DNA of 64,000 bases, taken from Ophthalmolycus amberensis. Lineage: Eukaryota; Chordata; Actinopteri; Perciformes; Zoarcidae. Below the pieces are notes generated by a model, which was given only the letters and a program-made list of their open reading frames with translations, was not told the origin of the DNA and did not search any database. Positions 58,639 to 64,000 of this stretch are shown in pieces (position 1 is the stretch's first letter; every line of letters starts with the position of its first letter). The position numbers and the translations under genes were made by a program. The stretch spans positions 1-64,000 of the forward strand of contig JAFEUB010001124.1 in assembly GCA_024529925.1 (NCBI GenBank), written 5' to 3'.

Positions 58639-58809
58639 TTAGATCTTGACACTCTCAATGCCGTAAACGTTGTAGCCCTCTTTATAGGTGGCGTAGTTTG
58701 GCTGGTGGCTGGGGGACAGCATGTTGAAGTTGGGGGCATGTTGAGGAGAGGACAAAGTGTGTGTGTAGTTTCCTGTGTGCTGGGGGGACGACAAGGTGTT
58801 GGCTGCCAC
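58639..58809 (-). CDS. gria2: gria2 'short' C-terminal exon
   Basis: 57 codons including TAA, phase 0 from the TM4 exon. Begins VAANTLSSPQHTGNYTHTLS and ends NYATYKEGYNVYGIESVKI, the canonical GluA2 short C-terminus. The final SVKI is the class II PDZ ligand bound by GRIP1 and PICK1. A serine/proline/histidine-rich stretch precedes it. This tail and the long one (52445-52579) are mutually exclusive ends. Acceptor: TGTGTTATGAAG, a purine-rich and weak polypyrimidine context. Confidence 0.95.
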   Translation of the reverse strand: MAANTLSSPQHTGNYTHTLSSPQHAPNFNMLSPSHQPNYATYKEGYNVYGIESVKI

Positions 58810-58971
58810 CTTCATAACACAAATAAAGTCATTGTTATTACTATACTGGTTGTAACAATGATGACTCTTTAGCCGTGTGGCTGTTATGAATAATTCATGT
58901 TACAACAATAGTTTGACTACTGATGGCACCAAAAATAGATAACTGCAAAAGAAATATGGATTTGTATTACA

Positions 58972-58978
<7 letters not shown>

Positions 58979-59016
<38 letters not shown>

Positions 59017-59021
59017 CAGAG
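58979..59021. repeat. (GA)n microsatellite
   Basis: GTGAGAGAGAGA... with minor CAGAGACAGAGA interruptions, in a gria2 intron. Confidence 0.9.
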
Positions 59022-59660
59022 AATGGCCTTTTAAGACCTGTCTACACATGTTGCAAATAATGAAAGAATAAAAATATGACAATTACATTATGACAGAAAT
59101 GCATTATAACTGACGACTTCATTCAATTGCCCCAATTTCAGTAAATAAAATACAAAGGAAATACAATGATATAAAGGTGATATGTCTGTTCTGAATTCTG
59201 CAGATTGTGCTTAAAATATCAGCACACTGAGGGGTGTTTCAATTATTTTGTACGACCCCCTTGATCTAAATAGGATGGACGGTATAAAGTATAATGCAAT
59301 AAAATTCAACAGCATCACAAACAACAAAAATGACCATGAAGATGTACCTAATAAACCGGCAACTGATTGTAACCTAATACATGGATAATATCATAAAGAC
59401 ACTGGCATACTATTTCTTACATTACATTGAGTGCACTTCTATGTCATATCAATTTCACACACATAATTTCACCACACAGGATTTTGCTTTTCTGGTTTTC
59501 TGACTGGAAGGCATTCGATCATTTGTATTTGTTTCATTACTCATCACACAAATTCAGACTCAGTATTTTTAGTGAGAATCCTACATGTAGCAGATTTAAA
59601 ACTAACTGTTTCTAAGATGGAAAGTTAATTCAAATTGGTATTTGAAAATATAAGGTATAC

Positions 59661-59795
59661 CTTCATCTTTTTGGCCTCTGCGCGACTCTTGTAGCAAAAC
59701 TCTACCAGCGCTACCATCATGGCCAGACCTAGACCTCCGACCAGGATGTAGAAGACCCCTGCTACATTACTGAGAGACAGGGCGCTGGTCTTCTC
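59661..59795 (-). CDS. gria2: gria2 exon: TM4 and proximal C-tail
   Basis: 45 codons: EKTSALSLSNVAGVFYILVG, GLGLAMMVALVEFCYKSRAE, AKKMK. Contains transmembrane segment M4 (VAGVFYILVGGLGLAMMVALVEF) followed by the membrane-proximal basic segment CYKSRAEAKKMK, which in the mammal reads AKRMK. It receives flip or flop (phase 0) and splices to one of two alternative tails. Acceptor GTATTAG, donor AAG|GTATAC. Confidence 0.97.
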
Positions 59796-61919
59796 CTAAT
59801 ACACACACACACACACAAAGGCAAAAAAAGAAGGCAGCCAGCCAGAGAAAAGTGTTAGTGGGGTGTTTTCATGTTAACAGCCTGACACACTACCATTAAC
59901 GTGTCATCTGCACATATGTAACTCCTCATAAATACAGATTATTTAAGATTAAGACAGCACAGAGTCACAGACTAGGGTAAACCTGACCTGCACACACTTA
60001 AACCATTCTTACCTTTTATCAGTTTGTCTACGTGTAAATATGTGTGTACCTTTGTATGTAGTGTATTTATGCATATGTGAATTTTTTTTTCACTGACATC
60101 ACTGTGTTCACAGAAGTCAGCAGTTACTTTGATGAGTACAATTTCATCATAAACGAGAGAAAACTTGGAAACTGTTGTGTTCTATTTCATTCTTCCTGAA
60201 GGCGAAAAGCAGTGCTTAACACTGTACGTTATCCTTCCTATGTGACCTGGGATGATGAAGGGAAGCCTTGCCTGCAGTCTGTGTCATCATCAAAGATGTC
60301 CATTGCAGCTTCTCGCAGGTAATCCGTCAATACAGGTTTAAACTAAAAGCTTCAAATGAAAAAGCAGGTAATTGGATACTCTTTGCTAGTAGGCCTGTAA
60401 CTGTATGGTCGGAGCAATGTTTACGTCCTCCTATCACAGCTACACTTGTACCTCTTAGCTCACAGACAGGTGTTTACGCTGAGTGCCTAACATTATGGAT
60501 AGGATCTTCACCAGCTCTAAAGCTCGGCAAGACAAGTAGCCAAATACAATGTTCACACTACGAATGACAAAAGCAACAAAATGCTGGTGTGACCACAGCA
60601 TAAGCATTGCTTTTACTCCTGTGTAATCTGTTTTCTTTGACCTAACCCAGGGTTAGGGTTACAGGACCTATAGGCCTACAGGACGAGGAAGCTTGTTTAG
60701 CAGAACTACTCTGCCCAGTGAGGGCCCTAAGGCCTTTTATACGGGGCTCGTCGTGCCTTGCCTGGTATGGGGGCCCCAGGAAACGGCACATCCTGTCCAA
60801 GACAGTCTTTCCAGGTGAATTGCTAAGGTAATTGGGGAGGCATACAGGTCTGCCTTTTGCAGCTTTGCATCTTTTTACAAGATTAATGTCGCTGGTCCCC
60901 TTCCTTAATTTGTATTGCTAAATAGTTACATTTGCAACAGCGATAATGGCATCCTAAAATATGAGTGCAGCGGACTTTATGGACAAAGATACATTTTACA
61001 GTGATTTGGCTAAGAGATGCAACTGAAAGACCTGAAATCAGGTAAGTGGACCTAAGGGCTTTCTTTTTCACGTACCAAACGTTTTATCCATACCATCGCA
61101 GTTCTGTCTGCCAAGTCACCAAGTGCCATCTATGTATCATATAATGCTTAAAGATTGCCTTGAGCTTGAGTTTCCAGGAGTCAAGGGAAACAGGGCTCCA
61201 TCCTATAAGGTACATGCCGCCTCCTGTAAGGTCTGCCAGCTGTTCAAAGTTGAGAGTAATATATTCTATGTAAAAGAAGATAGGCCCCTCTGAAGGGTCT
61301 GGGTGTAGCCTTTTGCAGAGCAGATACACCCACGCCTAAACCCACAGAAATGGGGGAAACAAACAAAATAAAATTGCCTTCACGCAACATGCCTACCCTT
61401 CAAAAAGTCCTTAACCTACAGACATGGTTATCCCCTTCATTACCCCACATAACAACGCATTACCTTTTCCATGTATATAATGTGTGATTATTGTGAAATC
61501 TCCATTTACAACTCTTACTTTGCAAGACATTAACTGTGAAACTCTGTGTCAGAATCAGGTTTCAGACAGACGGTCAGACTTAAACATCAGTGTTAAAACA
61601 GACAAAACAAACACTTCAGTGAGCCTAACTGCTAATGCACAGTGAGTTTATCTTAAGACGTTCCACTCTGTTTTCAGGACACTATTTGTTATTCTTCTTA
61701 TCAACATTATATTTACAGTTTGACAGTTAAACCTCCATGCTTTAACCTTAGCATTACATACAGCTGGAACTAATCTGTACTTAACCATTCTGTGCAAGTT
61801 GTTTCCTTCAGGTTAACACCTATGAACATGTTAAACTACTGTGATCTTAAAGTGTAGCTATAGAACCAAGCTATATGTGCATGTGTGAACAGACAATGTG
61901 TTTGACATATAAAACTAAC
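59796..61919 (-). other. gria2: gria2 intron
   Basis: Nothing coding was recognised. An AC repeat at about 59800-59816 borders the TM4 acceptor. The minus-strand open frame 61084-61329 shows no family motif. Confidence 0.4.
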
Positions 61920-62034
61920 CTTATTGGTGGAGTCCTTGAAGCCACACTCTCCTTTATCGTACCACCACTTGTTTTTCATCTTGTCTAGGGTCCCTTGCTC
62001 ATTCAGTTTCAATACGACAAGGTTTATTGGCACT
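61920..62034 (-). CDS. gria2: gria2 'flip' cassette exon
   Basis: 115 nt, the standard length of flip/flop exons. Encodes VPINLVVLKLNEQGTLDKMK, NKWWYDKGECGFKDSTNK. The ending GFKDSTNK corresponds to flip (mammalian GAKDSGSK). It lies downstream of flop in transcript order, as in mammals. The cassette forms part of the ligand-binding-domain dimer interface and controls desensitisation; flip and flop are mutually exclusive. The first base A completes the Arg codon (AG|A) that is edited to Gly in mammals. Donor AAG|GTTAGT. Confidence 0.95.
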
Positions 62035-62790
62035 CTTTAATGGAAATAACATAAATAACATCATTATCAATGTTATCTTATGTTATTAGTGGCGCAGCAA
62101 TTCTCACACTCTGGTCTAGTGACCAAGACAGGGCCCACTAATGTTTGTTATTTGCAGGGACTTCATTCATCATGAATGACACTAAAGACATTAAAGCTTG
62201 GTTTGGGAGATTATTCTAGCCCCCAGTGGACTGTGTAGACCTTTACGTCTGTAACAAAACTGTTAAGAATCAAGTCTTTTACTGTCAAGGCCCCTCTGTT
62301 TGGCCTCAGAGACAGAGAATGAGAGGTGCTGCAAAGAAAAGCCTTTCTGCTTTCTCAGCAGTAGTATTCCTCCAGGCCAGAGCCATAGATAAACGGAGTT
62401 TGCACAAACTCTTTATCAACAGCCCTTCTCCTGCACTGTTGCTGCCATCTGGTATGAGGTCACCTGACCCTGACCTTGCCCCTGAAGCCTGCCCTAACCC
62501 TGACCTCAACCAAACAGGGTGCAACACATCTGTAAAAGAAGCAGCACAGAGAACAACGCTACCTGCTGGTGGTGCTTATAAGCAACTGCTAAATCTAGTA
62601 CATGTAATAACAATGAGTATTGATTTGTTCTTGGATTTATGTGAAAGGCTACAGCTACAGCACGTTGGTACCTTCACATGTGGCGTTATAACTGTGCTGC
62701 TCCTTTAGGTCTTTTTTTACACCTGATAACCCAGCGTTACCTTCATGTTTGTGTGTTTTAGTGTGTACATGTGTGTGTGTGTGTATTAAC
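62035..62790 (-). other. gria2: gria2 intron between flop and flip
   Basis: Short intron. On the plus strand an open run of 160 codons (62226-62708) crosses it without recognisable motifs and is regarded as chance. A (TG)n stretch lies at about 62769-62786 close to the flop donor. Confidence 0.45.
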
Positions 62791-62905
62791 CTTGCTCTCC
62801 CCTCCTCCGCTGCCGCATTCGCCCTTGTCATACCACCACTTGTTTTTCAGTTTGTCCAGCAGCCCCTGCTCGTTCAACTTTAACACCGCCAGGTTCACAG
62901 CATTT
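62791..62905 (-). CDS. gria2: gria2 'flop' cassette exon
   Basis: 115 nt. Encodes NAVNLAVLKLNEQGLLDKLK, NKWWYDKGECGSGGGESK. GSGGGESK is the flop signature (mammalian GSGGGDSK). First base A again completes AG|A, so the R/G editing codon is split over the upstream junction in the same way. Donor AAG|GTTAAT, acceptor TTCATGTAG. Flop receptors generally desensitise faster than flip. Confidence 0.97.
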
Positions 62906-64000
62906 CTACATGAACACAGTGGCTGTTAGCAGTTCAGTTGTTGTCAATGTCAGTCCTCCTGCTGGTATGCATGTTAGCAGCATGAACTCTTAATCCTGAG
63001 CATAAACAGATGATACACAGCTGAAATGCTTCTCTTGTCTTAGCAGCAAACTGATCAGTATTAGAAATGATTAGCTTTAACATGTCTTAGCAGCTAAGCT
63101 GGCTTACTTGCCAAGTAAGCATGGAAATAGGAACGTTGAATAGGTCTGCGTTAGAATCACATTATATTCCGTTATATAACCATAAAGATAGGGTTGGGTT
63201 CTGATAGCCAGTTGTTGATTGATAATTTACAAATCTCTTATCAAATCTTTTCTCTCTCCTCGGTCTTTGTTACAAAACATCCATGAATCAGGTTCCCATT
63301 GTCAGCTGGCACTGACTGTTGTTTTTGCAGGTCAAAATTAATTTACTTGCTTAAAGGCCAAAATAAACTTGGCTTTTGTCTGGTTAATGTGCTTTCTGCA
63401 AGCTATTTTTGTGTGAAACCCTGTTTTCCCTTTAAATTGTGTTTTCTGTAGCAATGTCTAGATCGGTTATGGTTACATTGAACTTGCTAAAATAATTGAG
63501 ATCTTGTAATCTTGAAACCGGTGGCATCACTGAAATGAAAGACCTAAAGTATTGGCAATAAGTTGTACCAGAGGTTTGTCTGTAAACTGTGATGGATGTT
63601 TAAAAACAGACAATTTGCGTAATAATTTTATCACTTGCCTTCATTCTCTCTTCCAGGTAAGTTTGACTAACCAGGTGATGTGTTTACAATGTGATCATCT
63701 GACGGTTCCCTTTTAGTGATGTCACCATGTCCCAAAATTATCTAGTTTTACTGTGAACTGATTCCCAAACAACAAAAATAAATCCACAGCTGTAATAAAC
63801 CATAGTTGGCCTTTAAGTTAAGGTGAAGTTATAGTTTTGCGTATCAGAAATTATTGATGGGAGTTTGGTTTAGTTTGGGTTGAGGTCAAGTTTGTGGTTA
63901 ACGTAAAAATTGTGTAAGGCTAAGGTAAGGGGTGAAATGGTAATTTGTAATTTAAAAGAGGTAAATTCTGAAACCTCACTCAACAGATTGGCACGTCTCT
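62906..64000 (-). other. gria2: gria2 intron, runs off window
   Basis: Intron upstream of the flop exon. The preceding exon, with pore and ligand-binding sequences and the Q/R and R/G editing sites, is beyond the right edge. Nothing else was recognised. Confidence 0.5.

Noticed and set aside
62226..62708. 160-codon plus-strand open frame between gria2 flip and flop
   Set aside because: No motif; overlaps an intron of a well-supported minus-strand gene; length within chance for GC-mixed sequence.

Overview
The window is vertebrate nuclear DNA, almost certainly from a teleost fish. Genes are split by GT-AG introns, exons are a few percent of the sequence, and the rest is fish-type interspersed repeats: an L2-like LINE ending in TTGCC repeats, a tRNA-derived SINE, several hAT families and a PIF/Harbinger element. 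Four protein-coding genes can be supported. No bacterial operon, CRISPR array or rRNA was seen.

Layout. (1) 1-18850, + strand: the 3' half of a Kv7 potassium channel gene, best matched to kcnq5, with five exons (4596-4817, 9396-9504, 11387-11518, 13833-13959, 14454-15692) and a long 3' UTR. They encode the cytoplasmic C-terminus: linker, calmodulin-binding helix B, helix C, the coiled-coil assembly helix and a long disordered tail. The introns hold a LINE, a 1.5-kb TA-rich array, a broken DUF4371 hAT, a SINE and an LTR-like insert. (2) 18850-27170: repeat-dominated intergenic DNA with two fragments of one hAT family and a composite minisatellite. (3) 27170-30560, + strand: an unrecognised small gene for an acidic protein with YYPV and ADP-rich repeats and a C-terminal nuclear-localisation-like tail. 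It may splice alternatively to a proline-rich PPPY exon, and it is followed by a 181-bp tandem repeat and a partial copy of its own coding exon. (4) 30560-38078: LINE, hAT and other repeats. (5) 38079-about 44615, + strand: a two-coding-exon C2H2 zinc-finger gene, split inside its first finger by a Harbinger element (TAA target duplication), with a second transposon (an apparently complete two-exon ZBED-type hAT) immediately after its stop codon. (6) about 48640-64000, - strand: the 3' end of the AMPA receptor gene gria2, with flop, flip, TM4/C-tail, short C-terminus and long C-terminus exons.

kcnq5 and gria2 are both neuronal excitability genes, but nothing in the sequence shows that they act together. 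The zinc-finger gene and gria2 are convergent. The most unusual items are the zinc-finger gene hit twice by transposons, the unrecognised acidic repeat gene with its possible alternative C-termini, and two single-base frameshifts 20 bp apart in one kcnq5 exon.
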